Shown here: in pieces, positions 1-64,000 of the stretch
Numbering within the stretch: the first letter of the stretch is position 1
Layout: the number at the start of each line of letters is the position of its first letter
Assembly (NCBI RefSeq): GCF_949628215.1
Contig: NC_134282.1
Coordinates: 11,902,223-11,966,222, forward strand
Source of the DNA: Phalacrocorax aristotelis
Taxonomy: Eukaryota > Chordata > Aves > Suliformes > Phalacrocoracidae
Direction of reading: 5' to 3'
DNA: 64,000 nucleotides
Translations under genes and position numbers: made by a program
Notes under the pieces: model-generated
The model's database searches: none
The model's input: the letters and a program-made list of their open reading frames with translations, nothing else
What the model was told of the DNA's origin: nothing

Positions 1-3000
1 TATGCAAACACGGCTGTGTCACTTGAGCCCTGAATGTCTTTTGGGACTTGGGAACACAACACATAGACATCCTTAATCTGTGCCTTAGTATTAGAATGAT
101 TCAGTCTTAGACAGAAAGTGATTTAGGGTGTATCATATTTCAACTCAAAAAAAAAATCATCTTGGGGAGTGACTCCAATATGCCAACCTGGGTTTTATCA
201 GGCTGGTAGATCCTACGTAACACATTAGTGTGTGGAATTACTCCCTTTACTTTTAGTTCTGGGTGAATACAATATATATTAATATAAAATATTTCCAAAA
301 TTATTACAAAAATTATAGAAAAATACAGTACTAAAACATTAAATAGCTTACTTTCATCTTTATGGCTATACACCAGGCATTTTTGCATTAATACAGCAGT
401 GACAACTATTCATACCATTCTACTGTCTAGTATAAAACCAGAACAGCAAATTGTTTCTTTTCTTTTCATGTCTTCTTGCTTAGGTTTGTAAGTGGCTAGA
501 AAGTTCATGCTCTTACATGGTTTAATGAGTCCATAATTCAAAATAGGAAATGCAGAATCATTCATTTATATTCCACGTTGAGCTTTACCTCCTTTTTAAA
601 GTTTTTTTTTTTTTCTATTTTAAAGTGTTTCCTTGTCTATTAACTACAAGGAAAGAAAGTATGCTTTCAGGACTCTCCAGAGCAGACAAGCACATACTGA
701 AGCCCCTAACACATAGGTTTTTGTTCAAGTAACAAGAAATCTAAGTAATAAAAACTTGGCATGTTACCTCGAAGATACATATCTAATTACATCAACATCT
801 AGTGCATACGCTTTTGGTGTGTGCTACAGTGTTACAAGTGACCTTCATCAGGCAGGTAGGCATTTTTGCATGAGGTGGTACCTCTGTAAATGAAGGTTTT
901 GCTTTTGGGAGGATGGCTGGTTGGTTTTGCAGAAGACAGTGTCACCATGTTGATCACTTTAAAGCAAACTGCTCCTTTCCTCAGCAATTTTAAATTCTGC
1001 AAAACACCTTGATGTAATCATGTAAAACCAGAGGAAGAGTTATTGAAATTAGCAAGTTTACTGAAGATTTTTAAGTAAAGATGCATAAGCTGTGAACTTG
1101 AAAACCAAAGTGATGTCTTGGATTGCATATAGAACAAGGGATGAATCTCACGGTGTCTGGTTTTCCACTGTCACATAAATTTTTTTCTACTCTCCATTGT
1201 CAAAAAGGCAAGATATTAAGTACTTAGATTATTTCTGCCATATGCTTTTTTTGTAATGTGTCATCCATTTGACAGCTTCAGCTACATGCATAGGTGTTGC
1301 CTCTCAGTCTGTCTGGCAAACACCACATTGTTTAGAAAAGCAGCAGTAGAGTGCGTAACCATGCTGCATACCACCTAGCAGCAAATGGAAAATATCTAAT
1401 CCTCCTTGCTCTGGAGATTGAAGTCATACACTTAAACAAAGCTCCAATAAATGAAACATGAGGTAAACTCCACAGAAGAGTGCTTAACTTGAATTTGCCA
1501 GTACATTTCATAAATAGCCTTGACCAAGTAAGACAAGTACATTGCACTGAGAGTAATTTTACTATGAAAACTGAATGAAAAGTGAAGATTTGTCCTTTGG
1601 AAAGCTGTTTTGCTGATATTGTGTAATACAAAGCAAATATAGTCTAGATTTCTTAACACCTTTTAAAACTCTATGAACATAACATGAAGTATAAAAGACA
1701 TTATTACACAGTATTATATATTATTCTGGTCTTCACATTGATTCAGGTGTGAACAGATGAATTTTCATGATTAAGAATCAAATAGGTAGGCCTCCTAAAA
1801 GAAATAACACAAAGAACCGTAATATCTTTGTTGAATATTTATATTGAATTGCCTTATTCCATTTGAGAGTTCTTAAAAAGCTAGGATTATTGCCAGTAAT
1901 TATTAATTTATTTCCCTCAAATAACAACCAAGTTAAACTTTAGTAGTTAGATTTTTTTTTTTCTTTTCTCACAGAAGATTAAAAAGAAAATCCCTGGCAG
2001 TTTGTAATTTTTGCTCCTATTTCTAGATTGGGCAACAGTTCTGAGGTACTCTACTTGCAACCATGTTCTGTTCAATGCTGTACACAGTAAGGACGAAAGC
2101 TCTCCACTATGAAAAGCTTACCATTAAAGCACAGAGAGGGCAAATCCAGGTATTACATAAACAGCACAGAAGACACGAGACAACATCAACCATCACAGCA
2201 AGCCACAAGCGTAGGCAAAGATTGTTATTTATCATGATTGCTTTTGAGGTAAACAGTATGGCAAAGAAGCTTTTTAAAGATTAAAATTAATGTGGCTGAG
2301 GTAACCTTACAGTATGTACAGGCGTGAGATGAAGAACAGGAGAGGGAACAAAGGTTCTTCTTTGGATCATCAAAAGGCAAGAACTTTTGTATTTAATGTG
2401 ATGGAGAACAGGGAACTAAGATACACACGTGGAGAGAAGAGATGGTTGACAGAAGCAAAGCGATAGACCAAAAGTAGTCCACATACCTTGAACTGGAATA
2501 AGCAAAGCAAAGTCGTCTATTCGTAAAAAAAACATGAAAACCTAAACAACACTGCCAGTTATGTAATGGATATGATATAACTGTTGCAAGATGTTTGTGG
2601 ATAGGAAAGGACGTGTTAAGCAGAAGGCATCAGCACGTTCAGATCCAGTGTGGATGCAGGAGTATTTCTGAGGCCAGACTAAGAGGAAGAATTGTTGTAT
2701 TTAATTTTTTTTTTTAATTAAGGGGAAAAAAAAGGTGAAGCTCTTGGAAGAATGATGAAAAGCCTTATTTTAAACTTACAAATATTACACATCTGAACAT
2801 CAGTGTTGTTACGTCAGGACTGGAATTTGGTCAGAAAGAGTCTGCTCCAGCACAGAAGGCTAACACCTGTACATCATTAGTACGAAAGCAGCAGCTGAAC
2901 ATGTCTGAGTGCAAGATTACTGAAAAATAAGTTGTGAAAGGAGAAAAACAAGAAACCAAGAATGGGGATAGTAATTGTAACATGCAACACATGTAGCAAC

Positions 3001-6000
3001 AATAACAAGGGTAACAGGAGATAAAAATACAGTATAATATAAACTTGGTACTGTACAGCCTCCCTCTATTTTATTACTAACACTGCTTCCACGTTCAGGT
3101 TGAAGGATTTGTTCTAAAGCTGTCTGCTCTACCTACGGCAACTTTTCTTGTACATTATACTCTTGAAATAGGTAAATATCATATCTAAGATATCAATGCT
3201 GCCAGAGGAAAGTAACTCCAACAGTAGCTATCTACATGTGTCAACTTTGATAGGTCACGAAGAACGGATGTTCCTCCTGTAACATGCTGCCTTTCTAGAT
3301 TTAACTGCCATCTTTTTTTACTGTCATTTCTATAGAAAAATCCTTTTCTATAAAAGTGCATTAAAGATTGCTTGGTGAATCTATAAATAACTCTAACCAG
3401 CTAATTGATACACAAAGTGAAATCCTACTTGATCTCAGCTAATTGGTAGCTTCTTGCTACACCTTCTTCTGTTTATACTGTTATGGACATGCAGGACCTG
3501 TATGAACTCAAAATCAGGCATCCCACAGCCATCAAAAACAATATCAAATGTTATTGACAGCTGGAATTTACAATGGACTCGGAAAAATGTGCATCTGATA
3601 CCAAATGGCATCTTATTCTCTGTTCCCTTGCCCATACATCTCATAAGATCAAGACTAAATTAATCTGTAAACTGCACAGCAAGCTCTTGGCAGAAAATGT
3701 ATTTTGCAGGTACGTATTACTAAAAATGAGCAAGAACACATTAAAGAATAGACATCCTGAGCATCACCTTGGACATGCACAGCACTGTTTTGGTCACTCA
3801 TCTACCAGTACGCATTTTCCAAATTCCATGTATGGGGTGGGAGTAGAACTTTTCCTGTCTTTTGCATTTCACGTCTTAATTCTACCTAATCTTTCAATTT
3901 TGGGGCAGCTTTCAGGATGTTATTTTTGGTTAATACCTGCGAGAACTGCTCTTTCTAGAAAATCCTGTATATGGAATTATTGCACATCTCCATAATTGCT
4001 GTCAAATCATGTTAACTACTTATTCTGGAATAACCTGGAGATGACCAGCTACCTGCTGGGACAGAGACAAAACAGTTCTGAACGCAGGTAAATGTCACTT
4101 CACTCAATATTAAAAACAGAAATAAGATGCCAGAAAAACTTTTGAAAGTTAAAACCATTTTAAGAAAAGCAGAAGTAATTAAGGCCTGTAATTTTCAGTC
4201 AGTTGAAGCAGAGCCCTCTGAAGTGGAGATTACTCATAATATGCAGCTGCAACAAAGACCCTTGTCATTTCCATTCGTTTTATTGGAAAATTTAGAAAAC
4301 CTTTCTCTCTGCATATAAATGTCTCCTATTCAACTTATTTAAATTGATAGGCCTGATGTAGCATGAAACAGTGCAAGACTATTTAAGATGCGTATCAACT
4401 TTTTTTCATTCTCAGTCATTAGTAAATGCCTGCATGCAGTTTTGATTTTAAATTCTAAAGATAGTTAATTTTAGAATTGCAACTTGTTGTGGTAAAACAA
4501 ACAGATGTATCCAGTTGTCTTCAGAAACCCAGGGAAAGTGCACAGTCTCTCTTGTGGGGATATGAGGCCAAGAGCAATAACCCCTCCCCTCAGTCTGCCA
4601 GCTGCACTCCTGTTAACGTGGCGTGGGACACTGTCGTGTTCCTTTGCTGCCAGGGCACGCTGCTGACCTGTGTTCAGCCAAGCTGCTCTCCAGCCAGTTT
4701 ATCCCTTTACCTCTGATTTCTGGTCTAGCAGAAGAAACTGATACTGCTAGCCATAAATTGGAAATTACCAGTCTTAAAATTCAGTGTTACTAAAGGTGGG
4801 ATAATTTTGCTGTTTGATAACCATTTCAAAGTGACTTTCATTCCCTCTTTTTAAACAGCATTTATACTTCTAGTGTCACAGAGTAAGTCTTGTTCCTTTA
4901 CATACCAAAGGAATAACAAAACTGTGGGAAACCTTTCTCAATGATTAGTAACATCAATACTTTCAGTAAGTTAAGCATGCCACGCTACCAAGTGAAGACA
5001 TAAAAATTAAATACCACCATTTGTTTGAGAAGCATAGCACAGACAATAGGATTGTGGGAAACACTGGCTTCAGGAAAGAAATAATCAGGTAAGAAATTTT
5101 CTGGTTTTAGCCGATGTCTTGACAGTTTCAATACGTAGAAGTAATCTGTGAAAAAAGGTTGGAAGAGGAAGCTGGGAAATAAAGCGCCACATCCTAGACT
5201 GACTAACTATTTCTGGATCACTGCTTGCATCGCCTGCCTGCCAAAGGCTTCTGCATACAAGAATTCCTAAGAACAGAAGAGCTGCAGTCAGACCAGGCCT
5301 ATATTTAGTCTAGAATACCTTGGATAGCAGCTAAAGGAAGAGTAAAGCTGCATACATGATATTTGCTCTAAATATCCTGTTTCCCATCACTTGTAGCTCA
5401 GAGGCCTCCTAGAACAGACTAAATTTAACTCAATTTGTTTTTACTCCTATGACCCATTTCATTAACTCTCTACAATACATCCATTAAGGTTGCTGTCTTC
5501 CCTGAAATCATAGGCTTTACTTGACCAAAGATCTATGAAATGTACCCCGATCCCATCAGAAACTATTACAATAAATGCTCTCAATATTTAACCTCATCCA
5601 CCATATGAAACAGCCACAAGAGGCCACAGGAAGAGAAGAGAACCAAAGAACGGGAGGACAGGCAAAGCAATGAAGCAGGAGTCCATAACATTGAGCTCCT
5701 GAGTTAAATGCCACAAAAAAAAAATATTGTTGAATAGCTATTTACCCCAAATTCTGATGCTAATTTATTGTAGTAGTTTTCCATACTATGGCAAAAGTCT
5801 AAAAACTCCCTATTTTCCCTTCCTGTAGGATCCCACCATCCAGGACAGTAAAAAGCAGGTAGCAGTTAGGAGTGCTCTATAGGCAGCTCATGATCTTTTC
5901 TACCTCTCCCTCGGTTGTATATTTAGAAAATAATTTGGGAAATAGCTGTTGAGATAGGATAACTGCAGTATTTTTAAGCATCTCCATAGCATCAGCCTGC

Positions 6001-8769
6001 CTTGGTTTTCAGTATGTAAGAGTATATTGTGTTTAAGCTTACCTTTACAAAAGGAAACCTCCTCCTTCCACCTTTTCCCATTCTCAGACAACAGGGCAGA
6101 GTGGTTGCTGTTTCACATTTTCCCTCAGGTTTACCTACCTCTGTATTCGATGGCGTCTTAGGGCTAGCCATAGCCCAATAGTAGACGGGTGGGGGGATGG
6201 AGACAGAGAAGACCAAAAAACCAAAACCAACCAAACAAAAAACCCCTAACACCAAAAATCCCACAACATGGTTATTACTTTACCCCAACGTGCTGCTTAG
6301 GGCTTGAACTGGACAGTTTCCATTTTAACTACAGGAAAATGTCACAGGAGCACAGGAGTTAGGAATTCCTCCTCCCCACCCACCCCCCTTTTTTTTTGAG
6401 GGGGTGGGGGGTGGGGATGGGGGGGCAGAGCAAAATAGGGAAGAGCAGTGCACATGTTCATCTCTCCTATTCCTCCCTTTAGGGTGTTGTTTTGTTGCTC
6501 TGTTTTTTTTTCCTTTTCCCCTTTGAACCAAGTTTGCTGAAGTTGCTGCCAAACTAGGTGTAGAGCTACCAGGAACTTCAATCTAATGCCTTGAAAATAC
6601 TGGATGTACCTTCACCATTTCCCCTCCACTTAGTTCTCCTGTTTATGGTTCAAGATTTTGACAACTCCCCAGATGCACAAGGCAAAGGAAGTGAGACCTA
6701 AGACCTGTTGCTCCTCCACCCCCAAAGCAGCTTGATGCCCGATCAATACATGTATGGTTTGGTACCGGGAGACAAGGACATAGAATTCTTCTGAAGGTAT
6801 CTTCTACCCCAGAGCACTGAAGCAGTTACTCCTTAAGCTATTCACTTGTTAGTCACAGGCAGTAGAGCTATTGAATTGGTTTCCCGTCTGCTGCATAACC
6901 ATGCATTATTGCTCTGTTAAAATACACGTGACTGCGCAGCTTATGCTGTTGTGCTGAAGGCACTGGGGTGGGGTGACTAGTGCTACTCTTGGAGGAACCA
7001 GCTACACTCATCTGAGAAAAAGCTATTAAAACCACAATGTATTGTGAGAGATACAGCAAGCTGAGAGCACACAGCTGTGAAATTCCTGCAGAATCACAGA
7101 AAGATCACACACACAGCACGGAGGTTTTCCAGTTCAAGCTATCAGGAGACTAGAAAAGTGAAGTAGAAGGAAGAGACAAAAAGTTCTGAAAAGGCTCAGC
7201 TACCAGTCAGATTTCCTCACCACTTTCAAACTTTTTACTGTAATACATCTCAGCAAAGCTTTTCAATTGTCCCAATTCTGCCAACAGATTTAGCTATAAT
7301 GAGAGCATTTTGACCTGGGGGAGGCACGTTCACATTAAAAACGAAGCATTACCCCTGAAGTCAGGTAGACCTCCATTTCATGTTAGAAAGCCCTCCGCAG
7401 AGGTACAGGCTTCTCAGATGATGGGAATGTGTATCACTCATTTGAAGACAGGTTGCTGGAAACAGGTGGGTCAGGGCCCAGACACTCTACAGATGAGACC
7501 TACCTCCAGCAGTGGCCAGAATAAAGCGCAAGAGTGATGCAGGCACTCGGAATTTCATCAGTCCCTGCCCTTAGGCACCCACCTTCGCAGCAGAGGAGAG
7601 CTCAGTAAAGGAAAGGAGACAGAAAAAGAAAGCAAAAAGAAAGGGGAAAAAAATAAAAGAAACACATGGTTGAGGGAAAAGAAGGAAGAATCTAGGCAAT
7701 TTAAATTATGCGAGCAGTCTGCATATGAAAATTTCAATGTCAGATCAAGTTTGGCAATGGGCATGGGGATTTTACACATACCTGGAATTAATTCTTGCAT
7801 ATCTTTTTACAAAACGTGATGTAAAGAAGCACTAAAATGTACTAATTCATGTCAGATATCATACTAAAGTGTTCCCTACACAAACGATTTCTGTATAAAG
7901 CAAACATCTACCAAAAAAACCCACCCAAAAAAATCAAAACAAAAACCCAACCCATACCGATCACTGCAGAAGTTCAGTAGCAGCTATCAGTGCTTAGATG
8001 GCCCTTTTTTCCAATAAATGACTTTTTGCTGCTCTTGTTTAGGACATGAAACTCATCCAAAATAGTAACTGATGGCTGGTTTTCTCTAAAGCCAGTCAAA
8101 CTTACCATGTTAAAAAGCCCCTCTATTTTAAAAAAATAAGTCGTCTTATTGTACCTTTTATTATTCCTTATAAAGATAGACAAAACAGTCCGGTACTAGG
8201 ATGACTACATGTTCTCCCAAGGGCTACATAGTCCTCAGCAGGCATTTGTACACTCCTACAATTGTTTTTAGTGAGTTTTTCCCTTAATCCAAAGCTCCTG
8301 AAAACAAGGGGTCCCCAAGATGTTGCCCCACCCCTCCACTTGTTCTGACCTACTCTTAGATACCTACAGTTCTGTTTGTGGGAACATACTGCAGTCAAGT
8401 GAACTGTGACTCTTCAATTTATTCTTAAATTTACTATGTTTACCTTTTAAGCCAGACTGCTCTTCTAATACTCTAAAAGCTGCCCTTGGTAAGAAAAAAA
8501 CCAAAGTCACCCAAAAGGGTTTCATTCATTTTTCAGGCAAACTACATCCTTGGTCTGTGCTGAGATGACAGCCAGCACAAAAAAAAATAAATTCGATTCT
8601 CACCACAGGTACTTGGTTTTTCCCTCCTTTTTAAACAGGCAAACAACAACTTATTTTCCCACTACAACAGAGTTATACAACGGCTATATATCAAATTTGA
8701 AAACTCCTCAAAATTTCAAAGTCGATGAAAGCCAGATTCTAGAGGGAGACAACATGGGTAAAAAAATAT
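1..8769. other. Intergenic sequence downstream of TRIP12
   Basis: No gene is supported here. Open frames are short (up to 140 codons), begin at arbitrary ATGs, and show no recognisable domain or splice-linked partner. The stretch is AT-rich, with A/C-rich low-complexity tracts at 6211-6262 and 7911-7956 and the G/C block at 6371-6425. In mammals the next gene in this direction is DNER, at some distance; nothing recognised as DNER is visible. Confidence 0.6.
6371..6425. repeat. C-rich/G-rich inverted block with G-quadruplex potential
   Basis: A C-rich arm (6373-6388) is followed by a T run and then G runs of 5, 6, 4 and 7 (6400-6425) separated by loops of 1-2 nt. The G arm is a canonical G-quadruplex pattern on the plus strand. 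The C arm gives a G-rich complement on the minus strand, and the two arms are nearly complementary, so a hairpin is also possible. Confidence 0.75.
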
Positions 8770-8784
8770 CAATACACATGATAT

Positions 8785-8790
8785 TTTAAT
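8785..8790 (-). terminator. Candidate distal poly(A) signal ATTAAA
   Basis: The minus strand reads ATTAAA about 2.0 kb after the stop codon, followed by CATGTGTATTGATATTTTTTT, a good GU- then U-rich downstream element. Chosen as the working 3' end. Confidence 0.4.
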
Positions 8791-8999
8791 ACAAAATATT
8801 AGCTTTTTTCTTTTTTTTTTTTACACAAGTCAGTTTTTAAAATATAGAACCTTAAAAAAATGAACAAATTGCTATCCACACACTATAAACACTTTTGTGC
8901 TCAGTTTGATCAAGTTATCAGAACAATTGAAACACCAGTCCATGAACACTGCCTTGAAGTTTTATGAAAACTATGCCGCACTGTGCACTACCATTATTA

Positions 9000-9007
9000 T
9001 ATGTACA
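9000..9007 (-). promoter_or_regulatory. Pumilio-type 3' UTR element
   Basis: A second TGTACATA on the minus strand, in the distal part of the presumed 3' UTR beyond the middle poly(A) signal. Confidence 0.4.
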
Positions 9008-9609
9008 GTGTGAAGCACCTTCTTTCAGTTTTAATACGGTAGTAGAAACTGTTCAGTTACCAGGTTCTTTGTGCAAGGATTTCACATTCTACTCATGCTC
9101 ATGACAGACTTGCATTACATCTCAGTGGCACTGGTATGAGCAACCACATGTAATTCTATGAATGTTCACTGGAAGAATGTCCATTACATGTACTGAAATA
9201 CATATTCTGGAAGCACAAGTTCTTCAGCTAGATAAAAGAAAACTTGTTATTGTTACTTTAGGGGAAATACTAGCCTGATTAGCCAGAATGTAACAATTTC
9301 TAGGCACTGAAATGAATTTTGATTTCTCAAAGTTGAATAAAAGCAAGTAACTATCGCATTTTTAGAGAGATGAACTATATAGCAGGTACATCTCAGGAAT
9401 ATTTGTAATCGCCCTTTTTTGAACCCATAGAAAAAAATTCCCTCTAAGTTGGAGGTCTTAAAGGTCTTGTTTTAGTAGTAAATCATCCACAAGTTGCAGG
9501 CTGTTAGCCAAGTAGATTTTAGGATGACTTACTTGCATTACAGTAATTTACACAATTGAACTTTATGCATACAGTACAAAACTATGAACAAAAAGGTGAA
9601 GCAAACTTT

Positions 9610-9615
9610 TTTATT
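9610..9615 (-). terminator. Candidate middle poly(A) signal AATAAA
   Basis: The minus strand reads AATAAA about 1.2 kb after the stop codon, followed by U-rich sequence (CCTTTTTGTTC, then AGTTTTGTACTG). Confidence 0.4.
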
Positions 9616-10382
9616 TATATTCAGGTAAAAACATTAACCTGATGAAGTAAATTATTGCAGATTTGAGAAATCAGCACATAAAACAGTTGGACAGAGCATT
9701 GCTTACAGGTGCTTTATCTGTGTCAAAAGACAAAGGCTGAACTGTTTGTTCCAAGCTAGCACTGGGGGGGAGTGGGGGACAAGGAAAAAAAAAACCAAAA
9801 AACCTACTATAAAAGTAACTAGGAACTTAGATCAAGAACAAGGAAACTGTTTAGTCAAACAGGGAATGAAACAACTAATTTGTCTTTTAAAAAACTTTAC
9901 ATCCATTCGAAATGCTCTGGCCTTACCACAATACACACTGGCCAGCCCAAGCTGTTGGACTTCAACTACATGAAAAAAGTAATTCTTCCTAGCCTCTAGT
10001 AAGAGGCTTTTACCACCTGAATCACTGTGTAAACAGCTCTAGAGTGTCGACTGGTAAAGGCTGTCACCATTATATCCTACGACTACAGTAAAACTATGCT
10101 ATAAGAAAGGTTCTACCTAGTTACAAAGGCTGAATTATATTGACAATATATATTTGATTTCAGTAAAATTTAAATTATCTTAATCAGAGAAAGAGGCATG
10201 GAGCAGTTAAATGCCCACACTAACCAAAACATAACAATTGTTGAATGTTGCACACAAAAAAGAACCAAGTGAATTGCACATCAGACATTACATGAGGATG
10301 GGTAAAATTAGAGGCAGGTGAAGGTACACAGAACTAGGCTACTAAACTAGATTCGTCAAATACATGGTGTATGTTCTGTACT

Positions 10383-10390
10383 TATGTACA
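10383..10390 (-). promoter_or_regulatory. Pumilio-type 3' UTR element
   Basis: The minus strand reads TGTACATA, a perfect match to the Pumilio consensus TGTANATA, within the presumed 3' UTR and downstream of the proximal poly(A) signal. Such elements usually promote mRNA decay or repression; function here is inferred. Confidence 0.4.
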
Positions 10391-10467
10391 AAAGTTGTCT
10401 TTGGAGGAAAAACTTCAGACTTAGCTAGATGGATACACACAGCCCAGTATTAAACTGCACAGCGACA

Positions 10468-10473
10468 TTTATT
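10468..10473 (-). terminator. Candidate proximal poly(A) signal AATAAA
   Basis: The minus strand reads AATAAA about 320 nt after the TRIP12 stop codon. It is followed within 40 nt by GU-rich sequence (TGTCGCTGTGCAG, then GGCTGTGTGTATCC), as expected of a functional site. Use would give a very short 3' UTR. Confidence 0.4.
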
Positions 10474-10789
10474 GTTCCAGCCTGGAAAAACATCCCTTTT
10501 TAAATTTCACACAGCAAAGCAAGTTAAAAACTTCACTCATCAAATAAATGATAATTTAAACAAGAACTTGCTAAAGAAACCTTGTCACAACAACTTTTAG
10601 GGCCTGATCACTTTAAGTCCAAAGGGGCCTTTAATGAATATCAACCAAGTGTCTTTGTTTATAATCTGCAAGCCGTTTTTCTACAACAAGAAGGCGTAAC
10701 ACGTTTCCTTGACTCAGGTGATATATTTAGAAAAGAATCATGAGTTTCTCTTTTGCTGTAACAGGCAGACATTGCATTTTTCATTGTGA

Positions 10790-63316
<52,527 letters not shown>

Positions 63317-63540
63317 CTACCATTCACTGGAAGACAAGAGAGATACCGTCATAAGACATGTGGCATGAAGATTCACAGCTGTGTCTCAAGAGGCAAATGT
63401 AAAATGCTGTTTAAGCAAAAGCTTAAGTCAAAAACCTTTAAACAATTTTTAATTAAAAGGCACGTGGACCAAGATTCTTCTCAAGAGCATTTAGATCTTC
63501 AATACAGAGCAACCATATTTCAGTATGTATAGCGCACAGA

Positions 63541-63608
63541 TGACCTGATAGACTAGATGACCTTTAAAAGGTACCTTCCAACCGAAACTATTCTATGATT
63601 CTATGATG
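63541..63608 (+). mobile_element. CR1 LINE 3' tail
   Basis: GACTAGATGACCTTTAAAAG then GTACCTTCCAACCGAAACTA ending in TTCTATGATTCTATGAT is the CR1 3' terminus with its short tandem tail. It lies in the intron upstream of the first coding exon. The region 63291-64000 is otherwise unremarkable intron. Confidence 0.85.
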
Positions 63609-64000
63609 ACACGCTTCTTTTCCGGCAGGCTTCTATAATTATTTCAAGGGGACAGACAAATGCAATATAGGGGAACATTAAGGAAAAACACACTAACTAG
63701 TAAAACTCAAGTACTATTGCTCTCTGTCAAGCATTAAGTATTTTAACTCTCACTGTGCAAGATGACAATGCCAGTTTCAGGAATAAGCAGCAGTATCCAC
63801 AAGATTACAGACTTGTGGACTTGACTACCGCGCTTTTAAAACAGCTTCTTTCTCTAGTCAGATTTATGTAACTTCCATTTGTTGGAACATGTAGGAACAT
63901 TTATCTTAGTAAAGAAAGACTCATAGTAATTCAGGAAAAAGATCTAGCTATAAAAGAAAGAAGTTCTTGCTCATGAGAGCTTAATTAGTGGGAAAAGGTA

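Larger units (their letters stand above)
8770..10789 (-). other. TRIP12: Probable TRIP12 3' UTR
   Basis: About 2 kb of AT-rich, non-repetitive sequence follows the stop codon on the minus strand, with no open frame of note. Three candidate poly(A) signals lie here, the most distal at 8785-8790. The 3' boundary is inferred from that signal and its U/GU-rich downstream sequence; it could extend further, since the 3' UTR of this gene in mammals is nearer 3 kb as I recall. It also holds two Pumilio-type motifs. Confidence 0.55.

Noticed and set aside
3573..3995. 140-codon plus-strand open frame in the intergenic part
   Set aside because: No recognisable domain, irregular composition, no splice or promoter support; length is expected by chance in this much sequence.

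Overview
The window is vertebrate nuclear DNA, almost certainly from a bird. It holds one protein-coding gene on the minus strand, split into many short exons with GT-AG introns. The few recognisable interspersed repeats are 3' fragments of CR1, the dominant avian LINE, with the characteristic ATTCTATG-type tail. No prokaryotic features, RNA genes or CRISPR arrays were seen.

The gene is TRIP12 (thyroid hormone receptor interactor 12, also called ULF), a HECT-type E3 ubiquitin ligase. I could place 41 coding exons from the start codon (63277..63275) to the stop codon (10792..10790). Every intron is GT-AG. The joined coding length is 6186 nt, exactly 2062 codons, giving a 2061-residue protein with no frame break. 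It has a serine/basic-rich disordered N-terminus (about residues 1-440), an ARM-like helical repeat block (about 450-780), a WWE domain (about 808-890), a second disordered basic/proline-rich linker (about 1000-1160), an acidic run (about 1378-1398), and a C-terminal HECT domain with the catalytic cysteine at residue 2028 (plus-strand bases 10892..10894).

Layout by plus coordinates: 1-8.77 kb is intergenic sequence downstream of the gene, with no supported gene but with a G-quadruplex/hairpin-like block near 6.4 kb. About 8.77-10.79 kb is the probable 3' UTR, with three candidate poly(A) signals and two Pumilio-type sites. 10.79-20.6 kb encodes the HECT catalytic part; 20-35 kb the linker, acidic and pre-HECT parts; 35-43 kb the ARM and WWE parts in densely packed small exons; 43-54.5 kb the N-terminal disordered region; 63.2 kb the first coding exon. 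The 5' UTR exon(s) and promoter lie beyond 64 kb.

No new multi-gene system is present. The observations worth checking concern RNA processing and DNA structure within TRIP12: an in-frame 126-bp cassette exon, a stop-free 105-nt intron between two in-frame exons, a 15-nt tandem acceptor, a 36-nt microexon beside an 87-nt intron, possible alternative polyadenylation that would remove both Pumilio sites, a perfect core match to the CTCF consensus in intron 32, and G-rich structure-prone tracts. All calls come from reading the sequence and from general knowledge of the TRIP12 family; no database search or alignment was run.
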